Shown here piece by piece: positions 51,701 to 63,800 of a DNA stretch of 64,000 nt; positions within the stretch are counted from its first letter, which is position 1; each line of letters opens with the position of its first letter. Source of the DNA: Xylocopa sonorina (taxonomy: Eukaryota; Arthropoda; Insecta; Hymenoptera; Apidae); assembly GCF_050948175.1 (NCBI RefSeq), contig NC_135204.1, positions 6,625,473-6,689,472 on the forward strand. Reading direction: 5' to 3'. The position numbers and the translations under genes are program-made. The notes beneath the pieces are model-generated. The model had not been told where the DNA came from, did no database searches, and saw only the letters and a program-made list of their open reading frames with translations.

Positions 51701-53474
51701 CGCTTAGTTGAGTAATTTGCTATCGAAAAGAAATTGCTAATTTATGAATCGGCTAATTGAAAAGGATGAGCGGCGCGAACGGACGGTCGAGAAAACTGAT
51801 AATTAATTAATACGTGTCAGGGAGCGCGATAAAAAAAAAAAGAAACACGTCGACTGAGAGACACCAAGCGTAGTAACGATATCGACGATTTCAGAAGGCA
51901 TTGCTCGCCAATGATAGTCTGGCTCCCGTTCGCCATTAAATTCTTCCGCCCTCTCGCGCTCTTCGACCACTATTCTTACGCTTTTGCAATTAGTTCTGCC
52001 GGCGGGCAGCGTCTTCTGCGCGTACCCAGCCGTTCGACTCGGACAGGCGTTACGTAAATTGAAATTTCCCTTTCAGAGCCACTTGTTCTATTTACGATGG
52101 GCCGCGCGTGCCATATCGAGCCTTGGCTAAGTAAAAAAAATAAAGAAATGAAGAGAATTCCAAGAGACCTTGTTCGTAGCCAGCGAGAAACTGGGATAAG
52201 ATGATACGCCGATGGTTTTTCACGTTCTGCGTAAAAGGCTGTCTCCGTTCGATGGACGAACGCTCGGGAAACAATGGAACAGGGACATAAGTTATTGTAC
52301 GAGGGAAACGTTCGAGGACCCGGCTAAAAGGAGTGGCGTGAAAAATGGCGGACGGTATGCCTGATGTTAATATCGAGGGGTTCGGTGAGCACGAAGGTTT
52401 GATTATTTTAATATTTTTGCTCGAGACGGGAGTTATCGATCGTGAACGATGTCAAATCGATAGTTTAACGACGATTGAAAATACACCAGCAGTTTCGAAA
52501 ATGGGTTTATAATTTATAAATTAAAATACCATATACAAAGCTTAAAAGTCTTCGCTACGGAATGGAAAATAGGTAAAAGACAAAATAACAACGGCTTAAA
52601 CGAAATCAGTACGAACGATGAGAGAACTACCTATGAAAATACGCGTCACCCCAGGGAATACAATCGACGTCAGCAATGACGAGGGAATCGCAAGTGGACA
52701 GTGTTTCTCGAAGAAAGGAATCAGTCCATGAAAATTGAACAACTCTAGAGATGGTTGGTAATTAATTTTTGCACACTCTTCGATCTATGTATTATACAAT
52801 ATTATAAAAAAAGAACAAATCTATTTGATTCTTCTGCACGAAATACGAAAACCTATTTCTTTCTTTCTTTTGTTTCGCGCGAGAGAAACGATACTCGCGA
52901 AGATGTTGTTGGAAGTAACAGTATGCAAAAATTGGTACTACAACATATCTATTCGCATTAAATAGTCCGGAACCAGCTAGAAGTTTTCTAGAATTAAACT
53001 CGAGAGCCACTTATTCCTTCTCAATTTCATCTCTGAGCGAACTGTTTCCTTCCTGCAGACCCGAACGCGACATCGAATCAACTTTAGTCAATCTTGTTGG
53101 CGAGAACAGAAACGAGTCAACTTCTACTCGAGTAAATCCGCGTCGTTTTTGTGCAAGAGCCCCGGCGATTTAGCCAGAAAGAAACACACGGCTTTCTTAC
53201 AGTGCATTGTGAAAGGCAAGCTCGCCATTGCGCGTCCCCAATCCTCGACTTGGATTTTAGCGAAAAAAATATTTAGAACTCCGACTCGATCCGCGAAACA
53301 GTCACGTGGAACGATGAAAGCGCAGGTTTTTCTTAATTAACGTTGTTTTGTCTCGCGTGTGTTAATGACGGAACGAAAAGTCGTCGAATCACCGTTGCAC
53401 GAAAGTAAGAACGATTTACTTTTATGCAGGACAGTTACAAATCGGTCAAACCGAAAGGAGTGATTTTATGCAAT
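48741..53474. other. intergenic DNA downstream of apolpp
   Basis: No coding exon or RNA gene was recognised. The only element seen is the TTAACCCTTT end at 50673. Confidence 0.5.
50673..50700. mobile_element. solo TTAACCCTTT end
   Basis: TTAACCCTTTGACGAGCACC starts at 50673 and is similar to the left end of the 3838 element. No partner end was found within a few kilobases. Confidence 0.25.
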
Positions 53475-53690
53475 GAAACAAGACGAAAAACAAGAGTAAC
53501 GAAATTGTGTTTTAAGCTTCATTTTCGAGAAAAACGACTTTGAACATTCGCAGGCACGCGTGCAGTGATGGCTGCCTGAAAGCAACCGTATTGAACGTGC
53601 ACGCGTTCTCCTGAAACCTTTGAACTCACTTTTCTGGAGAACGAGGCTTCAAATGCAACTTTGTTACTCTTAATTTTAGTCCTATCCTGT
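53475..53690. mobile_element. MITE copy 2, intergenic
   Basis: It has the same arms as copy 1 (GAAACAAGACGAAAAACAAG at the left, ACTTTGTTACTCTT at the right) and shares CACGCGTTCTCC in the core. Arms and core have diverged, so the insertions are not recent duplicates of each other. Confidence 0.65.
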
Positions 53691-54047
53691 ATTCTACAAT
53701 CACCAGTTTCAATTTTGTTTCACTAATGTCCAAATTGAACTCTGTGTAACATCAAAAACCGACGAAAAAGAAGATACTCGAAGACCTGCGCGCCATTCTA
53801 AACGTAAAACTCGTAAAACAACAATTTCACTGTACGCTTTTCGGAGACGAAGTGCGTCTACTAATATTTAAATAATTTTTATTGAATATCATAGGTAATA
53901 TGAATTAGCAAAGATCGTACCCACAACGGCGTCTCCTTTTAAATAAAGAACAATGACTGTTCGTAAACACTGATCATATATACCTGCACGTTCCGTGTGG
54001 CCTTCGTTCTATTTCTCTTCTTCTCCTTAACGATATATCACGCATAC

Positions 54048-54365
54048 TCTGTGTCCCTCTCGTACTTCCTTTCACTTCCAGGTTTTCGATCCTCTCTCTC
54101 TTCCTCTCCCCCTTTCTCTCTCTCCCACGCATTCCTCTGGACACTTCATTCTTCTCTTTCTCACTCTTTCCCCCGGAAGTTCTCCGTCTCATTTTTCCAT
54201 ACATTCACCCGCGCAACGTAATTGTCTAATTAACACTTTATACGGTACTTAGAGAGCTCGCGCATTCGCGTTCATACGTACACAGCCACGCGCGCCAATT
54301 TGTACCGCACGTATACACACACCTGTATATACGTGTCCCGTGTGTATACGCGCGTGTGAACCACA
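54048..54365. repeat. pyrimidine-rich tract followed by alternating purine-pyrimidine DNA
   Basis: From about 54050 to 54200 the + strand is mostly C and T, with CTCTCTCT runs. From about 54280 to 54365 it alternates purine and pyrimidine (for example GTATACACACACC and GTGTGTATACGCGCGTGTG). Such DNA can adopt unusual structures; no gene is evident. Confidence 0.6.
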
Positions 54366-54496
54366 GCTGCATCAGCATCACGCACGCGTCTGCACCTAGA
54401 AGTTACATTTATTTATTAATTACGTGATTGTACCTAACAAGCATGAACTTTCCATGATCGAAGTTGTGTACTCCAGAGTCCGACTTACGATTATAA

Positions 54497-54537
54497 ATAT
54501 ATATATATATATATATGTATATGTATGTATATCCTGA
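54497..54537. repeat. (TA)n / (TG)n microsatellite
   Basis: An AT dinucleotide run of about 10 units grades into ATGTATGT repeats. Confidence 0.9.
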
Positions 54538-55439
54538 AAACCAAGGGGTCCTCTACGTTCGTTAAGCTGTGCTTAAATAAACCAGTACGTACAATCGTCG
54601 TTTCTTCGTCGTATCAGTAAATTTGTACCCGCAAGAACGAAGTTTCATTCGACACGCTACGTGTAGCCGTCGCCGCGAGGAGAATCACGAGGAGTACTAC
54701 TTCGTGCATCATAGAATCCCCGAAATGATGTTCTCTCTCTCTCTAATCGATCAATTTTTGGCAATTACATAAATAATTTCGAACATCGACTATTGGACGC
54801 GAGACTCGTACGAGGTGTCCACCTTTGAGGCGTGCTTTTGTAAAGTAATTAAAACAAACACCGCGTGCGAGAATGGCGTCCTGTTGGCTGAAGGACAAAT
54901 CGCTCTTTGCTCTCTAGCTGATTAAAAATCCCTGAACTTGCCACTGAGGATCGCAGTGAAATACGAATAAATTCATTTCAGATTCGCATTCCAATTCGTG
55001 CACGCTTCAGAAATGTTAATTATAAAAGAAGAAACAACCGTCATCTGAATTGCGTCCGCGCAGCGAAACGTTTGATTATTTCATTTCTGTGGTTTTGCGA
55101 CCATACAGCTTATCAGTCTTTAATTTAGCCCCACTTGGTCAAGAAAAATCACTTACTATTGGCATAGCGAGAAAGTACAATGCGCCTGTTGAGCTTTTAC
55201 TCACAAAACTGCATCCAGACAAGTACAACGTCACGGTCACACAAATAAAGAACGCATTTGTGTGCTCACACGTTGCGTTACACTAGTCTGGACGCGACCT
55301 AAGGACACTTGTCCGTAGCCCCAGGTGGGATACACCCTCGGCAGGTCTTTACCCCTACAGTCCACGCGCCAGCTCTTATCGACCCAACCATAAATGTCTA
55401 CAGCTACCATTAGAAATATTCTGCACGGTCGCAAAAGGT

Positions 55440-55555
55440 ATCGATCTCAATCGAACAGGGATCAACTACTCGGAATTCACTCGATTTCGCTAAAATCGTC
55501 AACCAGGGACCAACCAGCGGATCTCGTCCGCTGACCTAACCGCTAGGAAAGCAAA
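55440..55555 (-). repeat. tRNA-derived SINE-like fragment
   Basis: On the - strand, CCTAGCGGTTAGGTCAGCGG resembles the 5' part (A box) of Glu/Asp/Gly-type tRNAs. It is followed by an anticodon-arm-like hairpin (CAGCGGA, loop CGAGA, TCCGCTG; + strand 55515-55533) and a weak B-box-like GGTTGACGATT. Acceptor and T stems are not proper, so this is not a tRNA gene. The body may extend toward 55240. Confidence 0.35.
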
Positions 55556-55669
55556 CGTGTCGTTAGTACAGAAAGAGTACACCTGGTAATTCGGTTTTCG
55601 TTCGCGGAACGGCCGCCCCCCTCGTCAAGGGTGCCATAGTTGCCATAGAGTTCTTAATTCGTAGAAATC

Positions 55670-56448
55670 TTAAATAAATCTTGGTAAGGCAGTGCCAGCT
55701 CGATGGTACATGTAAGGTGGAGGAGGCGGCCCGGCGTAGTGCCTCTGATGGGGATGAGGGAGCGAGGACCTGTGGGAGCCTATGGTCCCGTTCGAAGGCG
55801 AAACGTGCTGCAGCAGATGAGACGTCCCATCCCCCAAGTCCAACTCCAGCTCTTGCTCCTCTATCAACTGCAATGCCCCGAAAGAGGCGGTTGCCATCGC
55901 CACGTCGGGCATCACGCCAGACAGTTGGCCATCGCTGCACGAATTGTTCTCTTGTTGCTGGAGCAAAATGAAAACGGTGACGATATCCCTCAGTTACTTG
56001 TGCACCATTTCTACGAGGCTTTCGCGACAATGCGCGACTATTTAATTTTCTCTCGTGTAACTTTAATTGACCACGAGTGAATTGAACCAGATTGAGAATT
56101 AGATAAACAATGTACATTACAATCTAATCGTAATATATGTAAAACTATTCACTTTGAGTTACGTTTTCTCGTTGAAATTAAGTAACCAATTTAATTAATT
56201 CGATTACAGTTTTCCCGATTAATGGGCTTTTTTACCTCGGCAAGAAGCCTGCAGCTCTCACCCTCGGTGACTATAGCTGGAAGCTCGTGTCTGTGCGTGC
56301 AGGACGAGGCTGGCCGCGGGAATGTCATGTTTCTTCCGTAGCATAACGGCGGGACCGTTCTCGCGTTTATTCCCATACCTGGTGAATCCATGTCTTCGAT
56401 ATCGGTCAGCCTCTCGTTCTGATCCTTCGCGTTATACGCAGACGTGTT
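55670..56448 (-). CDS. last two coding exons of an unidentified - strand gene (putative cytoplasmic tail)
   Basis: Two exons on the - strand join in phase 0: 56448-56236 (acceptor TTTTGCTCGCAG, donor GAG|GTAAAA) and 55957-55670 (acceptor TTTTGCTCCAG, stop TAA at 55672-55670). They encode 71 plus 95 residues. The protein is hydrophilic and of low order, with acidic patches (ERLTDIEDMDSPG, LIEEQELELDLGDG), Ser/His-rich stretches and a poly-Pro motif GPPPPPYMYHRAG near the C-terminus PRFI. This resembles the cytoplasmic tail of a neuronal adhesion or guidance receptor and could bind SH3/EVH1 partners, but I do not recognise the family. Earlier exons were not found and probably lie beyond the window. 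The gene converges on apolpp. The exons look real from splice sites, phase and codon content. Confidence 0.65.
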
Positions 56449-59400
56449 CTGCGAGCAAAAATATAAATGGAATCTTTGAAAAAAAAATTTGTCTCCTTTC
56501 ATTTGATCAGTATTACGAAGATATAGGTTTGGATAGGCGTGATTAATTCTTCGTCAACAGTGAAAGTAGATTGCTCAAACTGATCCATTCAGAAGTAACA
56601 ACAAAATAACATAAAAGTTACCGTAATTTATAGAGAATAAGCAGCAAAATGTTTACTATGCTCTGTTACGCTACGATAGCGTTAATTGTCGAGTACGAAG
56701 ATCGATCGATGATTGCATAAAATTATGTAAAACGATTTTTGTTCAATATTTTTCATATAATTCGCGGTCGTAAAAATAACCGGATACATCAATATAACGT
56801 TTATCTAGTGGATAAGTTGCCAATTATTACGATTGCCTTTAACTTAATCGTTGTGATAAAAATCGCTCGAAGAAGACCCTCATGGAACTCACAGTACGCC
56901 ATTATGCTGCACGTGTACCATAATAATACATTACGTTAGTGTATTATGCACACTTCACCAGGTCGAATATTAAACTTCCTGCCCGGAAGACTTAATAGTT
57001 TGAACATGACGTATCGTAACGCCATTCTGTAGATAGAGGAACGCAACGTTATCGAATACCTTTTAATGCAACTGTTAACAAGATATGCACTACTATGAAA
57101 GACCAATAATTACTTCTAGAAGAACAATAATTACTTATAAAAAGCACTATAAAACAGATTCACTTAACATCGATTAATCGTAAAACGTGGACTCAGTGAA
57201 ATTTTCTTGAAATTGAAATATGTTGTTATATACACAAAAATACATACTCGCTGTACGGGAAATATTTATATCACCGTATCGTAGCAGAATACTACACTAG
57301 ACGATGAATTACAGATCCTACAGATAGCGGAAGACAATTTCAAACGTTCTGCATTCGATCACCTAAAACCACCGTCAGCGGACACTTTAGTCGTTCGCCA
57401 GGACTTACCCGCAAAACCATCGCACTGTCACCCCCAACAACCGAAGCCTGGCTCGAAGTTGGCCCGGGTCAACCGCTTAATTCGTAAACCGTACCAAAGG
57501 CGCTTAACAAACTTCCCAACTGGAGACCTGAGCGATGGAAAGCTAACACCTGGCGACGTTCATTAACCACCAGGATCCGTGGCATTTAAGCGTGAGACGC
57601 CTCCAGAAATCCCTGCGACTTAACCGTTCCTAGAAACTGCTGACGTCAAACTGGAAATACGTGGGACACCCTCGTTTGTATAACTATTCGAATCGACCCT
57701 TATTAATAACTCGTGCCTATCCCGCGGGACCTCTCATCTGCACACGGCCCGTATCGAGACTGAATGATGGGGATACTATCAATAGGCGTCGAAAAGAGGG
57801 AGAATAGGGGTCAAAGTCAAACGGTAACGAAGCTCGGCTCAGTTGTCACAACTTCGTTGCGCTGAACGGCTGTGTTCGACCGCGCTTCTGCGATCGCTGG
57901 TCAACTCTTTGGACGTCGCAACAGGTATTTCGTTTCTATTTGCATTCACGCCTCTAACGGGTGGCTAGCGTTTCCATCAACGAGAGGTGCAGTCTTCCAA
58001 TCGGTGTGGTCGTTCGTTTTGGGGTGAGAAAGGATGGGTGCGTGTCAGACTAATGACGTGAGCTTTGGAGATGCAATTGGTTTGAACAAATGTCGTAGAA
58101 ATTCGAAAGGAAGAAACTTTTCGATACAAACAATTTCGTCTTTCATACGTGGCGCTACTGAGTAATTTCGAGGTTGCTGAAGCTTCGTGATGAAGTTTCC
58201 AAACTTTCTTCGTTTATTTGAATATTTTTTGCGTTCCTTATTTTGTGAAATTTTGCAAGTTTTAAAAAGTTTCGAAGACTTTTTGGAACTCTTGAGCTTC
58301 CAGGAAATTTCTCCAAAGATTTAACCCTTCTCGAGCATCTCAAACACTTGGTCTTGAAAATCAGAATGCTCGCACTGTTGTCTATCGAACGATTTGATCG
58401 GTATGTCGATAAGCTGTGATCTATACGAGGAAAGTGAATCAACGATTTTAATTGCTCATCCTACTAACTATTCTGCTCTATAGACTAAGCTGTGAGATTA
58501 AAAATAAGGAAATAAGTTCTTCCAATTTTTCTTAGCGCCACCTTACCTTCCCTAAACAATATCTAACAAAACTTTTTGAACACGTAGAATCTTTGGAACC
58601 CTCTTAAAAAATTATAAAAAATCTCACATTTCTACCAACAAATGACCTCCAAACGCAACTTAAAATCTTTACGCAACATTCACCACATTTTCAATCTACT
58701 CGAATTTCCATATTTTTCGTAGCTTGAAAATTTGTCGAAGCTTCCTCAAAGTGCGGTCAGAGAATCGTGAAAAATTCTCAAACGAAAACAAAGTAATGAA
58801 TTGATCAGCTGATCGGTTGGAAAAGCACTGGCGATGATTTCTGCACTTTTGTCAGTGGTATTATGACATGACAGTGGAACCTCAGAGATCCACGGCTATT
58901 CAATATGCAAATGCAAATTAGCCACGCTCTAAGTGCTCGCAGTGTTTACTGTTTACCGTGGAAACGCCTGATTTTCATTTTCCGCGAGGATCGCCCGCGT
59001 TTTCCTTTAAATATCGCGTTAGACCCGATCGGTGATCAAACAACTCTTAATTAATACGTCCCTCCAAATATTAAATACATAACTGTTACCGAATGTGTTG
59101 TATCGACAAAAGATGCGACAAGTACACTCGTTGCGCGTAAAGCGTACTTGTTTACAATGGAAATTTAATTACAACACGGATACCGGGTACGTGACTGGAC
59201 GTAAAAGATTTTCACGCGAGTCGATAGAATATTCCTCTAGTTTTTTAATTTTTTACCGTTTTACTAGTAAGTAAAAAACTCCTGCATAAGTAAACTTATT
59301 AAGCACGTATTTCGTAATTGATTCATTATAACCAGCTGAATAATTAAAATAAATAGAACAATGATTTCGTATTGAAACTCTTTTGTATAATTTCTGCGGC

Positions 59401-60220
59401 GAGACGATAAACTTTCATTCAATTTTTATCACTTCTTATTATAATTTCCAAAGCTTGTGTCTTAAAGGATTAAATAATTATTGCATTTTCATAAAAAATT
59501 GTTCGAAATTTCTCCATACCAGCATGTCTTCGTCAAGTCGAGGTAACGCTGAAAGCAAGAAGCTTACCACCAAGAATTAGGGAAACCGGAGAACGAATCT
59601 AATTAAACAGTATAACGATGTCCCCAGTTTATTTAGAGGCGGTCTGAAAGTTGCAACCCCCGAATACCAAGGGACAAGTAAGTAACGGGATGTTTCCGGT
59701 TCGTTAAAAACTTTCCTCAAGCTAAGAAACTACCAAAATGTCAAGGTAAATGGAAAAAGCGTCCTCTCGAATTAAACTTCGTTCGATTAACCCTTTCGCT
59801 TATATTAGCACAATTCTCGTGCTGTCTCTCTGTTTCGAGAAACTTTTACTACCCCTGTTCCGAATTGTGAGCGTCAAAATGAGCGTCATCGTCGTAAACG
59901 TTTCTGAATGACAAAATGGTACGCTTGATCCTTTCGAAAAGTGACGTAACAATTTTCTCTGTATCATGGTTTTCATCCAATTTGCGAAGATGTGTCTCAA
60001 CCTTTATTAACTTTCACTTTCGTTTCGCTCTATATGAAAATAACCGTGTTATGAGAGAGTCGATTAACAGTTATACGATATTTATTTGATATTATGAAAC
60101 ATGAAAAAAAAAGGGAAATGAAACAAAAGTGAAGCGTGCACGCGTGTAATATGTAGTGATGTAAGGGCAACGTACAATCGAGGAGTGGTGTAACCTAATT
60201 ACCGTCCTTTGTGTGCTTAA
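56449..60220. other. probable intron of the - strand gene, or intergenic
   Basis: No convincing exon was found on either strand between the - strand exons and the candidate + strand gene. A GC-richer patch at 57300-57950 has no open frame of note. A TTAACCC sequence occurs at 58321. Confidence 0.4.
59787..59823. mobile_element. solo TTAACCCTTT end with hairpin
   Basis: TTAACCCTTTCGC at 59787 is followed by the short hairpin AGCAC...GTGCT. This is the same layout as at 7863 and 12646. Confidence 0.3.
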
Positions 60221-60824
60221 CGTGATGCATCATTGACGTTAAAACGTTTCCTGGTTTCTTTATCTACGAGTGTCAATATACCAGCGCGTGTAGAGGAAAC
60301 GAAAACTGAATTTACAGAAAAATTGGATATCAGCGGATTGGAAACGGGACACGAGATAAGCGATAGAATGTATCGGGTGGTAAAAAGTGGCATGATTCTA
60401 GCGACCGACACTTTCTCCCGGCCAGATGTGTTCGTAATTAGAGGATCGCGATGGAAAGGAAGTCAGTGAGTCACTTTTTACGTTTATTCGTTCACGTACA
60501 AAGGAAGGATGTATTTTGCCACTTGACGGTTTCTTCCGTTACGTTTCGTCGGGGCTTTGAATATTCGTTTCGCTTATCATTTTCCGCGATTAAACATTTG
60601 CATTAAATATACTGCAGATTTTTTCATTTAAATACAAATGATAACATTTGTTGCGAAAAATATATGCACAGCGTAGACACTACGTCGAGCTGTCGACGTT
60701 TGGGAAGTGCTTGACATTTAGAACTGAGGTAGAAATTCGAATAAAATTATAAATTATTTGTAGATTCGAAACGCTTGAATTATTTTCTACCGCTAACTAC
60801 GATAATTTACGAAGGGTGGTATAA
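60221..60824 (+). CDS. candidate two-exon 3' end of an unknown gene
   Basis: A frame open from 60221 to 60465 encodes a charged, protein-like sequence (ARVEETKTEFTEKLDIS, GLETGHEISDRMYRVVKSG, DTFSRPDVFVIRGSRWKGS). It ends at a strong CA|GTGAGT donor. An acceptor TATTTGTAG at 60763 joins it in phase to FETLELFSTANYDNLRRVV and a TAA at 60822-60824, through a 298-nt intron. The only in-frame ATG in the first exon (at 60368, MYRVV) would remove its better half, so an upstream exon probably exists. The sequence before it, SLTLKRFLVSLSTSVN, could be part of an organelle-targeting segment. I do not recognise the protein. It could be chance, but the codon content and matching splice sites argue for a real gene. 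Confidence 0.4.
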
Positions 60825-63800
60825 CTGGCGCGATTCCCTATTGCCAATAGTGAAGAGTGAAAAAAAGAATAATTGCATTTCTGGATACGATTTCAAAACT
60901 AAATGCGCGCGGCAATGGGTTAACTTCCCAACACCTTTTGACCTTCCCATTTTTTGCTCGACTTCAGCTTTTCGCAAATTGGACCAATGGAAACCAATTG
61001 TGCCATTAGAATTTCCGTCGTGTCTGCGACAGTTAACGTATTACGTTAGATTTCTCGATGCGTTGCGCAAACTATAAATAGAGACCGCTACCAGCGGCCT
61101 TAGTGCCGTCCAAACGACGAGATGTTTAACAGTGTTTTTTAAGCATTCGACGAGACCGCACTTTGCCCGCCGGTTCCTGTCGCGTACGTTTACTGGCAGC
61201 AACAGTCGACCACGAGGAGGAAATCCCAACGTAACTCCCAATTCGAAGGTATTTTCCAATAGTCGAAGACTCGATCCACTTTTCCATTTCGTTTCGGACA
61301 AATAATTACAATTAAATGCTCGTTACACTTTCGACAACTCGAAACGAAAGAGGTTTCTTCAGGATTTCCGAGGGCGTCGAAAAGATTCATAACTGGGATT
61401 CTTTCCTGTGAAAGAGATTGCATTACTCGCGACCCATTTCTTCTCAAACTACTGAAGCCATTTTAAGCGAATTCTAACCGACTGCTTTTCGCTAAGAGCG
61501 CTAAATTAAACAAATGCACGATGAGATCAGATTCTAGTGATCAGAAAAAATATTCAAATCATTATGACTGGTTATTTTCAGTATTATATAATTTATAAAT
61601 TTGTTTGTTCATCGTCTCTATTAACTAGTGTCTAACTTGTTTCAATAAGTTAGGTTAAGCTGGGTTATCGCTACAATGGTCTTTAAAAATGGTCTACTTG
61701 GATAAAGACACCAATTCATGGAATTGTATTTGTTTCCCTAAGCGATTGTGATTTCTTTCATCCATCGATCAATTCTATTGAACTGTAGAATTAAATGCTG
61801 AATAAATTGCATAATAGTGGTAGTAAAAATACATAACTTATTTATACTTTGTTACTCATTCCTTTAGACCCTTACATGGAGGAATATTCCTAGCTTCGTT
61901 TCTTTGCTCTTCTACACCGACGATGGGGCTTAATTTCGAAAATAAACATTTCTAAATAACTTTATTGGTGGGAATTAAACGAAAATTTATCTTCTTTTCA
62001 CTGTTTCCATTTCTGAACTTTTTTAAAAACAAAAAACTTGTTTGCAATAACTGATGGACATGAAAGTAATAATTTCATTGCTGTTGAAACGTGGGATACT
62101 AAAGAAATTCACTAGAAACTTGGAAATCGTTATCGAACTAAACAATTAGAACATCCACTTGATCTCCTTAGATAATATTACGAGATTAAATCGACACGAC
62201 ACATTCTCCCACTGATATTACAGATTGATCAATGCTCGAGTGGAACGAACGCTGAAATACCAGTTGGCGAATAAATATTTATGAAGACGTTGCAATTAAT
62301 ACAATAGGAAATGCGAGAAAAATAACGACAGCCGGTCGTATCGAAATCTTTATTGCTGGGTCAGTAACGCAATAAAAATTCAGCCAATCAACGATACGAA
62401 CAATTTTCCTGAGGAGGAGGCGCGAGAAACGTTTCTGTTTGGACGCGAATAAAACGAAAATGGCACTCGATCGCTGGGAACGTGTCAGACACGATGATAT
62501 CGATTAATGGCCGGTCATAACTCATTTCGCGTTGGTACTATGTTTTCTCGAGCCACCGTGAATGTGGAGACTGAATCTGATACCGTTTCCTGTTATTACA
62601 CAGTAATCGTTTTTTCACTTACTCGCGGTCGTGTCTGACATGTCCCATTAAGCTTTCTAGAAATCCATACGTCTCTCGCAAAATACGATCGAGCGTGTCT
62701 TTCAGAGGGGATCGTTAAAAAAAAAAGTGAACGGTTCTGACGTTAATTAGATAAAGCGTAAAGGTTCTGACGTATTGCAATTTAAATGAAATTTGTTGCT
62801 TTATCTACATTCGGTTGATTTCCACTTTATTCCTCCAATTATCTATGTAATAAATCTCATTCTCTTGTCGTCCCGACAATTTTCTTCCATCGACAATTGA
62901 TATATTGCAACGAAAATTACCAAATCGCGATGACTGGTATTATCTAGGTTAATGAAAGCATTTTATGCAATGTTGCCATTATTATCGCACGCATACACTC
63001 AACACTTACGAAAGCTCAGGATTCTAATTGCTATTATATTATTTAAGGTTTAACAAATTCTTTTACATACAACAGGACACGTGTAGAATGTACTTAAGAT
63101 GAGAAAGTAATTGCTCCTTTAAGCCGCTCAAGCGCATTCCCCTATATTTCGTTGCACTGCGAAACGATTGGTATCAACGCAATTTCCCCAGCATTTTTTT
63201 ATTAAAAATAGCTACGCGAACGATCTCTGATAACACTTCCAAGCCTTTAAATCACCGAAATTGCGCGTGGACAAAGTCAAATGTGAAATATCACGGGGTG
63301 TTAAGATTCCTGATAATCGATCCTTTAAACTGAGTGTAATTACACGTTTTCAGCGTATCATCGTATTACACAACGAAATCGAACCAAGCCGAACGTCACG
63401 CGAGGCGAAACAATTTGTCAGTAGCAAAACGAAGACATCCGCGTGACGGATAACACTGCGAACGGGCCCCAGTAATTTGTTCGTACGTATCCATCCGATC
63501 TCCACCTACTCGCGTGCGAAAAACGCGTTCGAGGAGCACCGCGGAAGTCATTTCAGATAAATATCGCGTAGCGATCGTTAAAATAATTTGTCGTCAGCCT
63601 CTTTTGCATTCGAAAACGTCGTCGCGGGCAATTTTCGCGGTCAAAAATTGCGATGCGCTCAGCGTTTCGCCTCCAAAGTCCCGTCTACACGCTCGCAGTT
63701 ATCACTCGAAGGATACTCGACAAGGATATTCGCGCAACGATGTTTTATGAATGTTTGTTGCCGATTTTCACGGACTCCTTTTCACAAATTGTTTCTACGT

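Larger units (their letters stand above)
54408..55669 (-). other. putative 3' UTR of the - strand gene
   Basis: After the TAA at 55670 the - strand has no coding continuation. Overlapping AATAAA hexamers lie on the - strand at 54417-54408, so a 3' UTR of about 1.26 kb is possible. It would contain the tRNA-like SINE fragment and the (TA)n tract. An ATTAAA near 55115 is an alternative earlier end. Confidence 0.3.

Noticed and set aside
60775..61077. 100-codon frame overlapping the candidate exon at 60764
   Set aside because: It could be joined only with a weaker donor (GTCAGT), and it conflicts with the in-phase model using GTGAGT.
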